64,000 bases of DNA from Petaurus breviceps papuanus (GCA_028583685.1 JAMXIF010000051.1:51323462-51387461), one strand, 5' to 3'; shown: positions 10,383-21,704, numbered from the stretch's first letter. Translations and numbers: made by a program. The notes: generated from the sequence alone by a model not told the origin.

Positions 10383-11140
10383 TTTTGAAGTACTATTCAA
10401 CATTGAAATAAAATGTCCCTGAGCTATTAAGGATCCACTGAATCAAGTTATCTCCCTCTAAGTCCCAAGATCAAAACCACAGGTTTCCTAGGTGATAAGC
10501 CTTTCATTTGTCTCAGCCATCTGAAATCAAGCAGTGAAAGCTGACTCTATCTCAGAGGAAGAAAGCTGAGTTTTTTGATGAGTTTCTTTGCATTTGATTT
10601 AATGATTAAGCCTTTTGATTTTTGCCATTTTGATCTCTATCATTTTGATGAACTCCTTATGTGAATTTCAATAGCAGCTCTACCAGCAAATTTTATATTG
10701 TTTAATCCAGGGTGATGAACCCTACAGACACCACAAACAGGTGTACTCAGAAAACTACACAGACATTTATCTAAAACTGAAACTACTAACTGGCAGTCAA
10801 CAATTATTCAACCTTAGCCTACCAATATGGTTTAATGTGCCAGAGACCTACTTAGAGAAACACAAATACTAGGGGATATGAAAGGAAATTGTACCAATCA
10901 ATATCTATGGAGTGACAGAAATGAAGAACAGATGAACTTATTATCATCGAGAAAAAATATATTTTTCCTTTTACTCTTCAGCTGCAGCATCATTAGGGTC
11001 ACACCACTTATTGATCTAGGTAAGGAAGCAATCTGCCTTTCCCCAAAAGACTCAACAAGAATCAACAAGAGCCAGAAACCTGGGATGGGGCAAGCATTTA
11101 TTTCTATGTTTTTCCCATAGTAAAATAGAACTGGAAAATA
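10383..11140. other. no gene or repeat recognised
   Basis: Unassigned. Open frames of ~80 residues on both strands near 10.9-11.1 kb show no familiar motif. Confidence 0.4.
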
Positions 11141-11144
11141 TGAC

Positions 11145-11280
11145 AAAAATCCAACTGCCTTATTTTAAACTGATGGAGACTGAGGTACAGGGAAGAGGGA
11201 GATGTACCTTAACCAAAGTACGCAGACTTTGACAGAACTGAGATGAAAACCCAAGTCTCCTGATCCTTGGGCTTTCTTAT
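11145..11280 (-). mobile_element. MIR3-like CORE-SINE
   Basis: CTGCCTTATTTTAAACTGAT, GGAGACTGAGGTACAGGGAA and a 'gatgaaaacccaagtctcctgatcc' head. Confidence 0.65.
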
Positions 11281-11595
11281 TTGCCAAGATGCTTCTCATA
11301 TTTATGCTTTTTTATGTGCAATTTATGTAGTGGGGTGGGTAGTCAACCACAGAAGATTTTCCTTCCTGATTACAAGTTTGTCTTTCCAATTTCTCCAGTG
11401 TTGTGCATGTGATTTTTTTTTAAAGGGAATTGTGATGCTTTCACTTTCATAAGAGAATGTGTTATGTACTTTTTTATGAGTCACTTGCATCATTCTCACT
11501 TGTGATATTTTTAAAGCCTGAAAGTCAGTATTGATTTAAAGTATCTGACTGTCAGGCATAGAGAAGCAAGAAGGTAAGACAATCTCTCACTTAAA
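11281..11595. other. no gene or repeat recognised
   Basis: Unassigned T-rich sequence. Confidence 0.4.
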
Positions 11596-11599
11596 GGAC

Positions 11600-11740
11600 T
11601 AGAATTGTAGAGGGTTAGCATTGGAAGAGGCCATGGAGGTTCTCCCCTTCTCTATCCTTCCTTTAAACAGATGAGGACACTAAAGCTCATTTGGCTGAGT
11701 ATGACAACAGCTTGCTAACAGCAAAATTAAGATTTGGAAG
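11600..11740 (-). mobile_element. MIR3-like CORE-SINE, partial
   Basis: 'gagggttagcattggaagagg', then TTTAAACAGATGAGGACACT. Confidence 0.6.
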
Positions 11741-11904
11741 TTTATCCCATTTCTGTAGTATTTTATTAATATTTCTTGGCAAACAATATAAGGCACACAT
11801 ACCATATTAAAGAAAACATCCCACCTCCCCATCATCACCACAATAGCCTGCACCATTAACACCATTAATGCCTAGTCATTTAAAATTCTCCCAAATGTAA
11901 AATT

Positions 11905-12085
11905 ATATATTTAGAACTAGAAGGTGCCAGAGAGGTCCCTGAGTCTCATTTCTCACTCACACCCATTTTAAAGATGAGGAACCTGCAGACAAAGGAGATG
12001 AAGAGACTTACCCATGGTCACATAGGCATTAGGCAGCAGAAAGAGGCTTTGGATGCAGGTTCTCTTGACTCCATGGTCAATGCTG
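11905..12085 (-). mobile_element. MIR3-like CORE-SINE
   Basis: ATTTAGAACTAGAAGGTGCC, AAGATGAGGAACCTGCAGAC, GGTCACATAGGCATTAGGCA and a CTCTTGACTCCATGGTCAA head. Confidence 0.75.
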
Positions 12086-12500
12086 GCCAATAAATCTTTG
12101 ATTTGTTTTCATCACTCTCATTTTATTTATAGAACTACAGAATCATAGATTTTTTGTTATTTTTTTAGACTCGGCAGTCTAGTAGAAGGTATGAATGTAA
12201 AGGTTTGGTTGCTTTATTCCCATGGTTGGTCCTTTCCTTCCCGAGTTGGTGGTGCTTCACTCCTCTATTTCAGAGGCTCCCAAACTAAAATCTACTCCCC
12301 CAAGGCACTAGGATCTGTCACTTCCACATTAGTGTAAATGTAAGAGGAGAAGCGACTTTCCTGTGGCTCTTTAGAACTAAATCTATATTTCTGATAAATG
12401 TTAGAAGTCATAGCAGTTACAAGGAGGGAGGAAATGGATTCAATTAAAAAACCACAAGGAGATATTATGATAGAATAGACCGAGCAGTGGTTGGGGGGTT
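12086..12500. other. no gene or repeat recognised
   Basis: Unassigned. Confidence 0.4.
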
Positions 12501-12504
12501 TAAA

Positions 12505-12730
12505 AATCAGGTTCTAGTTCAGGAGTCAGTTTGGAGTCCTGGGTTCTGGTCCTAGCTCAGGAGTCAGTCTGGAAGCTTGGTTTTAGTCCTAGTTTTAAAC
12601 AGAGATGGCTTCTTGGGATAAGTTTGGTCCTTGTATCACCACTATCTTATAGGTTTTGTGAGTATGACTCTCTAAGCCTCAGTTTCCTCATTTGTAAAAT
12701 GGAAGTTATAATTAAATTAAAGCACCTAAA
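12505..12730 (+). mobile_element. MIR-type CORE-SINE with a tandemly repeated head
   Basis: The right part has AAGCCTCAGTTTCCTCATTT and GTAAAATGGAAG. The left part repeats a ~40-base unit containing TCAGGAGTCAGTYTGGA about twice (12505-12600). Confidence 0.65.
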
Positions 12731-12754
12731 TCATCAAAAATAATTTGTCTTTCT

Positions 12755-12830
12755 ATCAACAACATCTCACACAGTACTTAGCATAGGTTCTCTGCAAATA
12801 TTTTTTTGTGTATTGAATTAAATGAATAGT
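12755..12830 (+). mobile_element. L2 3' terminal fragment
   Basis: CACACAGTACTTAGCATAGG ... TATTGAATTAAATGAATAG. Confidence 0.6.
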
Positions 12831-12869
12831 GATTAAAAAATTTTAAATAATCTCCTGAAAATCTGAATT

Positions 12870-12975
12870 AATAGATAACTTTGGTCTAGCAGTTAGTCCC
12901 TATCACTGAATCTGTAAAATGAAGAGCTTGGCTTTCAGGGACTCTATGTGGCTTTCCAGTTTGATGATTCCACAG
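12870..12975 (+). mobile_element. MIR3-like 3' fragment
   Basis: CTGAATCTGTAAAATGAAGA then a GGGACTCTATGTGGCTTTCC-type end and a TTTGATGATTCC terminus. Confidence 0.55.
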
Positions 12976-12977
12976 AG

Positions 12978-13090
12978 ATCAATTGAGAGATGGAAGGGGA
13001 CTTAGAGTCCATCTAGAGCAATTCACTCATTTTATAGATGAGGAAACAGAGCAGGGAAACCTGACTTACCCTAAATCACATTTATGCCCC
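12978..13090 (-). mobile_element. MIR3-like CORE-SINE, partial
   Basis: GAGAGATGGAAGGGGACTTA, then TTTTATAGATGAGGAAACAG. Confidence 0.7.
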
Positions 13091-13097
13091 TGGATGT

Positions 13098-13275
13098 AGA
13101 GATGGAAGGGGTCTCAGAGGACATCTAATACAAAATCCTCATTTTACAGAAAGGAAAACTGAAGCCCACAGAAAGTGGCTTGGACATTGTCACCTAGGTA
13201 TTAAAGCATCAAAGGTAGGATTTGAATCTAGGTCCTCTGATTCAATAGCTAGAGCTCTTTCTACTTTGTCATGGC
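13098..13275 (-). mobile_element. MIR3-like CORE-SINE, near full length
   Basis: GTAGAGATGGAAGGGGTCTC, CTCATTTTACAGAAAGGAAA, GGATTTGAATCTAGGTCCTC and a head ending CTTTGTCATGGC. It directly follows another reverse MIR3. Confidence 0.8.
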
Positions 13276-13720
13276 TATATTCACTCCCTCCTCCCCCACA
13301 CAGAAGGTAATACACAAACAATGGGTCTGTGGTCTCCTGATGTTCTGTTCTTTTATTTTTTCTCCATCTCCAGTTGGAGAAACTGAGTCCCGGGTTGAGG
13401 TAGCCAAGAGAAGTCCCTCCAGTCCCTTTCCCTGCTTCTGTCTGCCTCTGCTAACACAAAATTCTCATTCCCTTGGCTAACAAGAGTATTTTGTTTGATC
13501 CAGTCCAGGATTATGGAAAGAGAACATTTAGTAACCCCTTAGGAGCTCCCCCAGTGAGTGCCCTAGGTCCTGGGGCCCCCTTGGGGTCCAGGAAGATGAT
13601 GATGATTACCTTTTCCTGATCATTGACACAGTCTAAATACATGTTCTTCAGGCAGGAGAAGAGACATGGGAACATGCAGAAACAAGCTAGCTTTCTGCAT
13701 TTTTCTGGAATCTGGTCAAG
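13276..13720. other. no gene or repeat recognised
   Basis: Unassigned, moderately GC-rich at 13370-13590. Confidence 0.4.
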
Positions 13721-13724
13721 AGCT

Positions 13725-13905
13725 CATAGTTCTAGAGTGCTTTGGTATTTGTATGGTATTTGTCAAGCACTTTACAAGTTTTGTCTCATCAGAGACTCAC
13801 AACAACCTCATGGGGGGGCCTGTTGCTTTAACAATCCCACTTTACAAAGGAGGAAACTGAGGCTAAGAAAGTGCTATGCCCAGATTTACAGTTAGTAACT
13901 ACCTT
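13725..13905 (-). mobile_element. MIR-type CORE-SINE
   Basis: TCAAGCACTTTACAAGTTTT, GACTCACAACAACCTCATGG, TTTACAAAGGAGGAAACTGA. Confidence 0.75.
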
Positions 13906-13909
13906 TGGA

Positions 13910-14140
13910 GGGAGGTATTTTAATTATAATTTCTGTTTTACAAAGGAGGAAACTTATGCTCAGAGAGTAGCTCATACTCATAAAAATAGTATCAACTTTA
14001 TTTGAAAGATGTTTCAGTTATCAACCCCATTTTACAGATGAGAAAACTGAGAGGTCAAGTGACATTCATAGAGTGTTCGAGGTGAGAATTGAACCAGAGC
14101 CTGACTTTGAGTCCAATGCCCCATCCACTTGGCTGGCAAA
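13910..14140 (-). mobile_element. MIR-type CORE-SINE remnants (two partial copies)
   Basis: A first core (TTTTACAAAGGAGGAAACTT) lies at 13937 and a second (CCCATTTTACAGATGAGAAA) at 14026, with a head ending CCCATCCACTTGGCTGGC and an A run after it. Confidence 0.65.
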
Positions 14141-14374
14141 AAAAAAAAAAATAATTTTTCTGGGTTCTCAGATCATTAAAACCCATCACCTATCAAAATA
14201 ATTGCTCAAGTAGGGTCACTGGAGAAACCATATTCCTCTAAAAGTGCTCTGACTTGTGAGACAAACAAAAGTACCAAGCCAGCCTGGGTCATGTGCAGAC
14301 ACAGGATCATGTGCAGAAAGTGCTTTGAAACTTGCACAAGGCATGAGAGGACTACATAGGTCATTTTGGAATAA

Positions 14375-14560
14375 AATCCTAGACCTCGAAGGGCCCTTGG
14401 GGATCATCTCTGACGTTGCATTTTCAAAGATTCTTAGAAATTTGCTCTGAAGGGATCTCAAAAACTGTCTTGTCCAACCCTCTCTCCTTACATGTGCGAA
14501 AAATGAGGCCCAGAAACGTGGAGGATTTCCCAAGGCCAATGAGTTACAAAGCTGGGGAAA
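14375..14560 (-). mobile_element. MIR3-like CORE-SINE
   Basis: AAATCCTAGACCTCGAAGGG then GAAAAATGAGGCCCAGAAAC and CCCAAGGCCAATGAGTTACA. It explains the open frames on both strands here. Confidence 0.65.
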
Positions 14561-14744
14561 AAAAAGGTGAAAACATCTATGGGGTAGAGAGGCTGCAATG
14601 TCACAGAAAGGGTGTTATTTTCACATTTCTGATTATCTAGAGCTGCCAAAGGAAGTATAATTTAATCCCCAGGGAGAAGCATGAAACTTCCTAATGTAAA
14701 AAGAAAGCAATAAAAAAATAAGATTTTTTTTGAAAGGCAGAAAT

Positions 14745-14855
14745 CTGAACACATTTTTAAGCACTTACTATTGGCATAGCATTGTAATGGGCATGATAGG
14801 CACAAAGAAAAAAAGACCAAGTACCTGCCCTCAAAGGACTTCCAAACTAATAAAA
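14745..14855 (-). mobile_element. L2 3'-end fragment
   Basis: TTTTAAGCACTTACTATTGG, GGCACAAAGAAAAAAAGACC, TACCTGCCCTCAAAGGACTT. Confidence 0.65.
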
Positions 14856-14945
14856 ATAGAACCTACCTCCCAGTGTTGTGAGGAGCACATGGTAAGAATT
14901 ATAAAGTGTTTAGCAATGCTATGTAAATGTTAGCTACTCTATTTT
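14856..14945 (+). mobile_element. MIR 3' fragment
   Basis: ACCTACCTCCCAGTGTTGTG, GTGAGGAGCACATGGTAAG and ATGTAAATGTTAGCTACTC follow the MIR 3' half. Confidence 0.7.
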
Positions 14946-14946
14946 T

Positions 14947-15400
14947 TAGAGAAGGCAAAGCTTTATTGGGAGGGTGGCATCAAAAGGACAGCTAGCCCAA
15001 ATGGTGACCGAGTCTAAGTTTAACAGAAGGGAAGAAAAGCATTTACAAGGCTGTAATAAGCAGTTTCTGTACCCCCAGAAAGCCCTAAATTCATTTGGGG
15101 TCAGCGGTGACTCTGGGGGCACCAAATGGATGGGAAGAAAGAACAGGCAGATCAGGGCAGGCCCAGATTAAGAAAGAACAGTAAAGCAATTTCCTATTTT
15201 AACTAATTATTTTTGCACCAATCACCCCATTCTGGTGCCTGCCAATGTGGAACAAATGAAATGAGATCAAATCTGGATGTGAATTGGTAGAATTTCTTGG
15301 CCCTAACATTTGAACTATACAACCACAGCTTGTTTTTACACTCCCCCTAGGGTTTATATATTCCAGAATTGCAAATAGGGAATGTTCTCCCAGCATTACA
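14947..15400 (-). mobile_element. Solo LTR fossil
   Basis: On the minus strand the element starts TGTAATGCTGGGAGAACATT at 15400, has a TATATAAA box near 15357, and carries AATAAAGC near its 3' end (~14960). A 6-bp direct repeat ATTTTT flanks it (14941-14946 and 15401-15406). At ~454 bases with no internal coding part beside it, it fits a solo LTR of an endogenous retrovirus-like element. The family was not identified. Old. Confidence 0.6.
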
Positions 15401-15704
15401 ATTTTTTAAAAATGGAAATTAGGTTGAAAGGAAAAAGACTTCCAGCTTTAGAGAAGGGGAAAACATCCAGAAGTATGCACACGTGATATACTGGGACCTT
15501 AGCCCTGTGGTCTAACAGCTCGAAACCAAGGTTATACTTGCAGGGATTTGCTACCCAGGGCTATTCTGGAAGGTAAGGTCAAGTCACCTCCAGTGACCTC
15601 AGAACACTTGTATAAAGGTGAAAGCAGAATTAAACAAACATTAAAGGTATCATTGAAGAGAATCAGAGGGAGAGGGTCAGAAAAGGGGCAATTAGAGGAT
15701 TTGT
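15401..15704. other. no gene or repeat recognised
   Basis: Unassigned sequence between the LTR fossil and a CR1 end. Confidence 0.4.
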
Positions 15705-15835
15705 ACAGAAGGAATCAGAATCTAAGAGTGGAAGGGCTCTCAGAGACCACCGTATGCAAACGATACACTTAACAAAAAATTCCTTCTATAATAGACCCCC
15801 AAATTGCCCATGCGAGGAGAAATTAGTAAGCACAA
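15705..15835 (-). mobile_element. CR1/L3 3' terminal fragment
   Basis: AATCTAAGAGTGGAAGGGCT, CTCTCAGAGACCACCGTATG and AAATTCCTTCTATAATAGAC correspond to the reverse of the CR1/L3 3' end. Confidence 0.65.
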
Positions 15836-15849
15836 TCATTTTGCAACAG

Positions 15850-16376
15850 TTTTATGGAAGAACAATGTAGAAATCTGGAAATCACCTGGTAGACTAATAT
15901 TAGAAAGTGTTTAATCCCTATGCAAGGACACAATAAAACAGATGGTCTCATCCACTGTTCTAACAACTACTTCCTTTCACTGGCTAGGAGACCCTGTGGT
16001 TTTATCTAAAAGGACTTTCTCCACAAGTGTAAAAGTACTTGATCTTTTCCCCTTTGTCTCCTGCCCTGGAAGAGAAATGATTTGACTATTTCAATAACAC
16101 GTCTTACCATTTGCGTTCTCAATATTCCCCCTTTTCCCCGTGACTGATCTGGCCCCTTTTCTCTCTCTCCCTCCTCTGAGAAATGCTTCACTTGTCCATC
16201 CTGAGTTAGAAAAGAATGCTGCTGATTGGCTGTGTTCTCTAAGCAGGCATGAAAGGTTATAAAATCCAAATCTGTACCCTAGAAAGCTGAAGCTGCTATT
16301 CAGTGAGAATAGCCTTCCTTAGCATGCTAATAAATCTTTTTGCTTTCAGCTTAGCTTCCTATCTTTGACCCAGTCA
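15850..16376 (+). mobile_element. Probable LTR fossil
   Basis: The right part has a TATAAAA at ~16259 and AATAAATCTTTTTGCTTTC at ~16330, about 70 bases apart, as in an LTR promoter and poly-A region. It ends near GACCCAGTCA. The left boundary and flanking repeat could not be found, so start and family are uncertain. Confidence 0.4.
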
Positions 16377-16384
16377 TAGGACTC

Positions 16385-16665
16385 CTGATAATAGTAACAA
16401 TGATAACTTACATTTATATAGTGCCTACTATGTGCCTGGAACTATAGCAAGCATTTTACAATTATGATCTAATTTGATGCTCACAACAACTCTGAGAGGC
16501 AGATGCTAATATTATCCTCCCTTTACAGATGAAGAAACTGAAGAAAACAGAGGTTAAGGGACTTGCCTAGGGTCACACAGCTAGGTCATATCTGAGGCTA
16601 GATATGAACTCAAGACTTCCTGACTCTCAGTCCAGTGATCTATCTACTATGCCACCTAGTTTCTC
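16385..16665 (-). mobile_element. MIR/THER-type CORE-SINE, full length
   Basis: TAGTGCCTACTATGTGCCTG, GCTCACAACAACTCTGAGAG, CTTTACAGATGAAGAAACTG, AGGGTCACACAGCTAGGTCA, ATGCCACCTAGTTTCTCC. Confidence 0.88.
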
Positions 16666-16694
16666 CTATGAGGATAGGTACACGCAACAAAGAA

Positions 16695-17345
16695 GTCAAG
16701 ATAATTCTCTCCTATTTGTACAACAACATTTATAGCAGCTCTTTTTGTTGTGGCAAAGAATTGGAAATGGAAGGGATACCCATCAAATGTGGAGTAGCTA
16801 AAAGTTGTGGCATATGGTTATGGTAGAATATTACTATATTATAAGAAATGATGAGCAGAAAGATTTTAGAAAAACCTGGAAAGACTTCTATGAACCTATG
16901 CAAAGTGAAGTGAGCAGAACCAGGAGAACATTGTAGACAGCAATGGCAGTATTGCAAGATGATCAGTGATGAATGACTTAGCTAGTCTCAGCAATACAAT
17001 GATCCAAGAAAATTCCAGAGGATTCATAACAAAAAATATTGTCCACTTCCAGAGAAAGAATTGATGGAGTCTGAATGCAGATTGAAGCATATTATTTTTC
17101 ACTTTCTATATTTTTTTTTCATTTTTCCTTCTTTGGGTGTGTGTCTTCTTTTACGATGTGACTAATATGATAATATGTTTTGTATGATTGAACATGTATA
17201 ACCTATTGCACTTGCTGTGACAGATTGCATGCTGTCTCAGGGAAGGGAGTGAGAGAGGGAAAAAGAAAATTTGGAACTTAAAATTTTTACATGGATGTTT
17301 AAAATTGTTTTTACATGTAACAGGGGGAAAATAAAATATTATCAA
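16695..17345 (+). mobile_element. Marsupial L1 3' end, 5' truncated
   Basis: ATTTATAGCAGCTCTTTTTG, TGAGCAGAACCAGGAGAACA and CCACTTCCAGAGAAAGAATT are hallmark strings of the marsupial L1 3' end. The tail is ACATGTAACAGGGGGAAAAT followed by A-rich sequence. About 650 bases are retained, typical of 5' truncation. The coding part is not readable as a full frame. Confidence 0.82.
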
Positions 17346-17404
17346 GAACAATAACAAAACTGATAAAAAATAAAATTGCTGGACACTTTCCCATTTTCTC
17401 AAAC

Positions 17405-17770
17405 ACCACATGTGATGAGGAACCTACCACCTCTGCAGGCAGTCTTTTCCACTTCAGGGCACTCTAATTGTTAGGAAGTGTCCTCCACTTCCCCAAATCT
17501 TTAAAGTTTCCCCCTATTGCTCCTGGTTCTGCCCTCTGGAGCTAAATAGGACAAGACAAATTCCTCCCCTACATGGCAGCCACAATAATACTCAAAGACA
17601 GTTACCATGACTTTCTGTATTTTCTCTTCTCCAGGGTAAACATCACATTTCTTTCCCTAGATCCTCACATGAAATGACCTTGAACATGACTTTCACTATC
17701 TTTAAAGTAGCTGGAACCTCAAAAAGTTCTAGCAATAGAGTAAACTACTAAAGATCATCTCATTGCATAA
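17405..17770 (-). mobile_element. CR1/L3 LINE 3' region
   Basis: CCACCTCTGCAGGCAGTCTT, CTCTAATTGTTAGGAAGTGT, TTGCTCCTGGTTCTGCCCTC, CTTCTCCAGGGTAAACATC follow reverse CR1/L3 3' order. Confidence 0.85.
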
Positions 17771-17789
17771 TTCATTCCCATCTTTAAAG

Positions 17790-17995
17790 CATTCAACTTG
17801 GAGTCAGGGTGAACTGGGTGGAAATTCTGCCTTTAGGCCTTATTAGATGTCTGAATGTAGACATATTGCATCATCGTGCTGAGCCTGACTTTCCTCTTCA
17901 GTGAAAAAGAGTGGGAAATCTATAACTGGCCAAAGTTGCTGTGAGGATCAAAGCAGATCCTACACACACTCTGCGTACCTTGTTATTATTGTTAT
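17790..17995 (+). mobile_element. MIR-type CORE-SINE
   Basis: AACTTGGAGTCAGGGTGAAC, GAGCCTGACTTTCCTCTTCA, AAGTTGCTGTGAGGATCAAA. Confidence 0.7.
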
Positions 17996-18144
17996 GGGAC
18001 TACACAAAGTCTAAGATCCTTTCCCAATCCAAATCCTGCCCAAGTTGGTGAAGGATGAAACTGCATATTTTTAAAAGAGCCTGTTGGTAATTTGAGTATT
18101 GAGATTTTGATAATGATCTTAGCTATCTGCTCAAATATAAAATT

Positions 18145-18240
18145 CTGAACGGGAGGTATCATTTACTTTTGTCTTTGTATCCTTAGTGCTTGGGACACAG
18201 CAAGTGCTTAATAAGTGGCTAATGATTAATTGATTGATAT
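18145..18240 (+). mobile_element. L2 3' terminal fragment
   Basis: TTTGTCTTTGTATCCTTAGT, GCAAGTGCTTAATAAGTGGC and an ATTAATTGATTGAT tail. Confidence 0.75.
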
Positions 18241-18289
18241 CTTCGTGGACAAGATGGAAAGGTTGGATGCATGACAGTAATTTGGTATG

Positions 18290-18560
18290 TTATGACCTGT
18301 TCAATTGACCACAACAAGAAGTAGTGATACAGTAGAGTACCCGAGAGTTCTATCCTTGACCTTAATTCTTGCATTGTGTGATGGAAGCACAATATCATTC
18401 AAAGGTGGATGTCTGTTGTGTTCTTTCCTTGTCAGACCACACCTGAAGTACTGTGGTCAATTCCAGACTCTGCCTTTTAGGAAGGGTATTGGAGAACTGA
18501 CAAATATCAAGAGAAGGATGACCCTAAATGTGTCTCTTTCATTCTGAATCTTGGATCCAT
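18290..18560 (+). mobile_element. CR1/L3 LINE fragment
   Basis: CAGACCACACCTGAAGTACT, GTGGTCAATTCCAGACTCTG and TTTAGGAAGGGTATTGGAGA match the CR1/L3 segment downstream of the RT. Confidence 0.75.
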
Positions 18561-19185
18561 CATCTAAAGTTCATCATCAGCCCTCTGAAATCAGGATTGG
18601 TCATGTCATGTTTCAGATTCCTTTAGTTTCTTAAACCTCAAACCCAACCACATTAGAACACTGCAAAGCAAAAAAATATATACTTTGCATCTGCAATGGA
18701 TGATACCTATGATTTGTTGATGAATTCATACCAAGATCCTCTTGGTGAATAACAAATAGAGTTTCAATATATCTACTTCATGAAGTAAAGCTGTTCTCCT
18801 GCCACCAAAGGTTTTCCTGAGAGTTAATATCTCCAACATCAAAAATGCTATTTCCCTCACCAAAATTAGAGAAATTTCCTGAATGACTATAAGACCACTA
18901 TAGTCATTTAATGTGCTTTTCAGTTTCAATTTCTAATTTCAGAAGCCTTGAATTAATTTCTTATCAGTCTGGATCTTTCTTATACTTAAAAGACATTAAC
19001 GGATGTATTGAGTCATTTGAACAATCCCAGAACACTATAAGCTATAGGAACCTGAACAGATTCTGATCATTTTATCTCTGCTGTATCCTGTACCTTCATG
19101 AGATCTGGCAAAGTGGATAAAAGACTGGCCTCAGAAACAAAGAAAAGGAAGAGAGAGATAATACTGGAAACTGAGGAAGTTATAT
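18561..19185. other. no gene or repeat recognised
   Basis: Unassigned AT-rich sequence. Confidence 0.4.
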
Positions 19186-19189
19186 TTGT

Positions 19190-19445
19190 GTATCTTTGTA
19201 CATATACAGTTATATACATATACACACATATGTCTGTCTCTGTATATACACAGGTGTGTGTGTGTATATATATATGCATCTATGTATGTATATTTGTATG
19301 TGTGTAGATATGTGTATAGATAAATTATATATAATTATATATACATACACATTATATATACATATATTATATATGTAATGTGTAATATATACATATATAT
19401 GTGAGTGTATATATTTATATATATATATATATATATATATAATAA
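19190..19445. repeat. (TATA/TGTA/CACA)n low-complexity tract
   Basis: Alternating purine-pyrimidine repeat ending in a (TA)n at 19418-19441. It creates Y/I/C/H-rich pseudo-frames on both strands. Confidence 0.93.
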
Positions 19446-19844
19446 GACAAGGGAGAGAAAATATTGAGCATTATTCATCTGAATATACTATGGCTCTACA
19501 TGATTCTATTGAGAGAAGATTTGTAAAGCATTTATGAAGTGCATAGTACTAATGAATTAATAAATGCTTTCCTACTAAAGGGAAAACAGAATGTAACAAG
19601 AAAGAAGGGCTTATTTGGACTGCTTGTTATAGTCCCAGGATAGCTTGGTTGCTATCAGAGGCCAGGAGAGGTGGAGAATCAACTTCTTTGGGGTGGAAAG
19701 AGAGAGGGAATGCCAGCTGTTTTTAAAGGATACTGACTAATCCAGTGTTTATGACTCAGGGAATTTATGTGCTATATAAACATGGACCAAAATATTATCT
19801 AGAAAAAAAATATTATCTGGGGAATTCCTCCCACCCCTCCCCAG
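19446..19844. other. mostly unassigned
   Basis: A weak MIR 3' match lies at ~19505-19575 (TTGTAAAGCATTTATGAAGT ... AATAAATGCTTTCC). Nothing else is recognised. Confidence 0.4.
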
Positions 19845-19845
19845 T

Positions 19846-19957
19846 GGTGTGTGTGTGTCTGTCTGTCTCTCTTTGTCTCTGTCTCTCTCTCCATCTCTGT
19901 CTCTCTGACTCTGTCTCTGTCTCTCTCAGTCTCTCTCTCTCTTTCTGTCTCTCTCAG
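19846..19957. repeat. (TG)/(TGTCTC)n pyrimidine-rich repeat
   Basis: TGTCTCTCTG-type units. Confidence 0.93.
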
Positions 19958-19959
19958 AA

Positions 19960-21000
19960 TTGCACATTTATACACACAATTCTTGAAACTGACATGATAG
20001 GAATGTCAAGATTGCATTACACATTTTCTTTTTCATCTAATTACCACTTTCTTATCCTTTCAAATATGTATTTCTATGCTAATAATACTGCTCATATGGC
20101 CTCTGTCAAAACATTACCAGACTATGTTGCTAATCATAGAATAAATTAATGTCTCACTGTGATTTGTTGATAACTCAACCTAGAGGAAACTGTGCCTAAT
20201 CTCCCTTTATCAAGCAACAAATCAAATGACCCTTGATTTCAGTTTTGCTTACCAAATCAAGTGTGCATTATTTATTTTTTAATCATTACTATTGTTATTT
20301 TTGAATATTTTATTAACATGTTAATAATAAATTCTGTCATATTGTATTATAGAGGAGTGAATCCTCAACTCAGATCATTGGTCTCACCAATGCAGGCATT
20401 CCCTCTGGGACTATAGATTGAAACCATTCTATACATCTCCATACTATATTAATCTCTATATCTTCCCAAAAACAAAGGGGCTCACCAAGGTACTGGAGAC
20501 CTTTGATTTCTTTTTATAGCTCAGGGATACTAATAATGTATAATGACCCTTGATATATGACTGGCTTATTTTTTTTCTTCCTACCTTTATTTTGTTATAT
20601 TCTATACATTTTTTCTTCCATCTCATTCCTTATTAGTAAAACATTGTAGCCTGCTCACACATACCACTTACTTCTCCATTGGCCTTTGGGTGATTGTCAA
20701 ATCTATCCTTCAGCGATTGTAGTGTTCTATGATTCATAGAAATATAACAGTTTTAAAAAATCAGTTTATCAACATACAAGTGGTAGTTATGAAGATATTA
20801 ATTTCATCTTCCTAACAATGTCAGGGACTTAAAAAAAAACTAGTAGGTTAATTAAAAATTTAAAATCTATAAATATTTGATATTTAACTACAGAATTTTA
20901 TAAGGCACTCATCACAAAGTGATATGCATTGAGACAACGAATACATTTACATTTATGTTCAAACAATTGTGTAAAAGGAAAAGCTATTGACTAGGAAGTG
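19960..21000. other. no gene or confident repeat
   Basis: Unassigned. A segment at 20360-20470 recalls the reverse of a marsupial SINE body but is too diverged. Confidence 0.4.
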
Positions 21001-21004
21001 GAAA

Positions 21005-21325
21005 ATCTCAGAATTTGTCAGAGTTAGAGAGAACTTCGAAATCCATATAGTCCAACTCTCCTTGAAAATCTATCATTATTATAACATACGCAATATGTGA
21101 TTTTTCAAAGCTTGAAGATCTTCAGTAAGGGAGAACTTACTGCTTCTTCAGGCAGTCCATTATACTTTGGCATAGCTCATTCCTTCTCCTATTCCTATTG
21201 TCATTGTATAAGACTCTAAGGTTCCAGAGAAAAACCATTTGGGGAACCCAGACTAAATAATATCCAAAGATCTTTCCAAGTCTTACATGAAATATTAAAT
21301 TATTTGCTTTTAGAATTTGAGACAA
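21005..21325 (-). mobile_element. CR1/L3 3' region, diverged
   Basis: GAGTTAGAGAGAACTTCGAA, CATATAGTCCAACTCTCC, CTTACTGCTTCTTCAGGCAG, TGGCATAGCTCATTCC keep the reverse CR1 order. Confidence 0.6.
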
Positions 21326-21600
21326 AAAACTAAAAACTAACTCAGTCCTCACTCTCAAGCCCTTAATGTTCTAAAATCTAAAGCATATAAAATTAAAGAC
21401 CAGTATCTAGTCATTTAAACTCTGAACTAACACTTGCTAGCTGGTAGTAACCAATTCCCACTTCCATTGGTTAGAATTGTTTAGTCATTCTTTCTACCTC
21501 TTAATGCACATTGGATGTCTTCATAATCAAAACCAGAAGGATTGACTAGTTTTCCATCATTTGGGTTTTCCAAAATTACCCTCTTATTCATTCTAATTCT
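21326..21600. other. no gene or repeat recognised
   Basis: Unassigned. Confidence 0.4.
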
Positions 21601-21704
21601 ATTACAGAGCTTCAGAGTTGGAAGGGATTTCCGATGCTATCTAGTCCAACCCATACTCCAAAAATGAGTCCTTTTCTCTAGAATGTACTCAACAAATGAG
21701 GATG

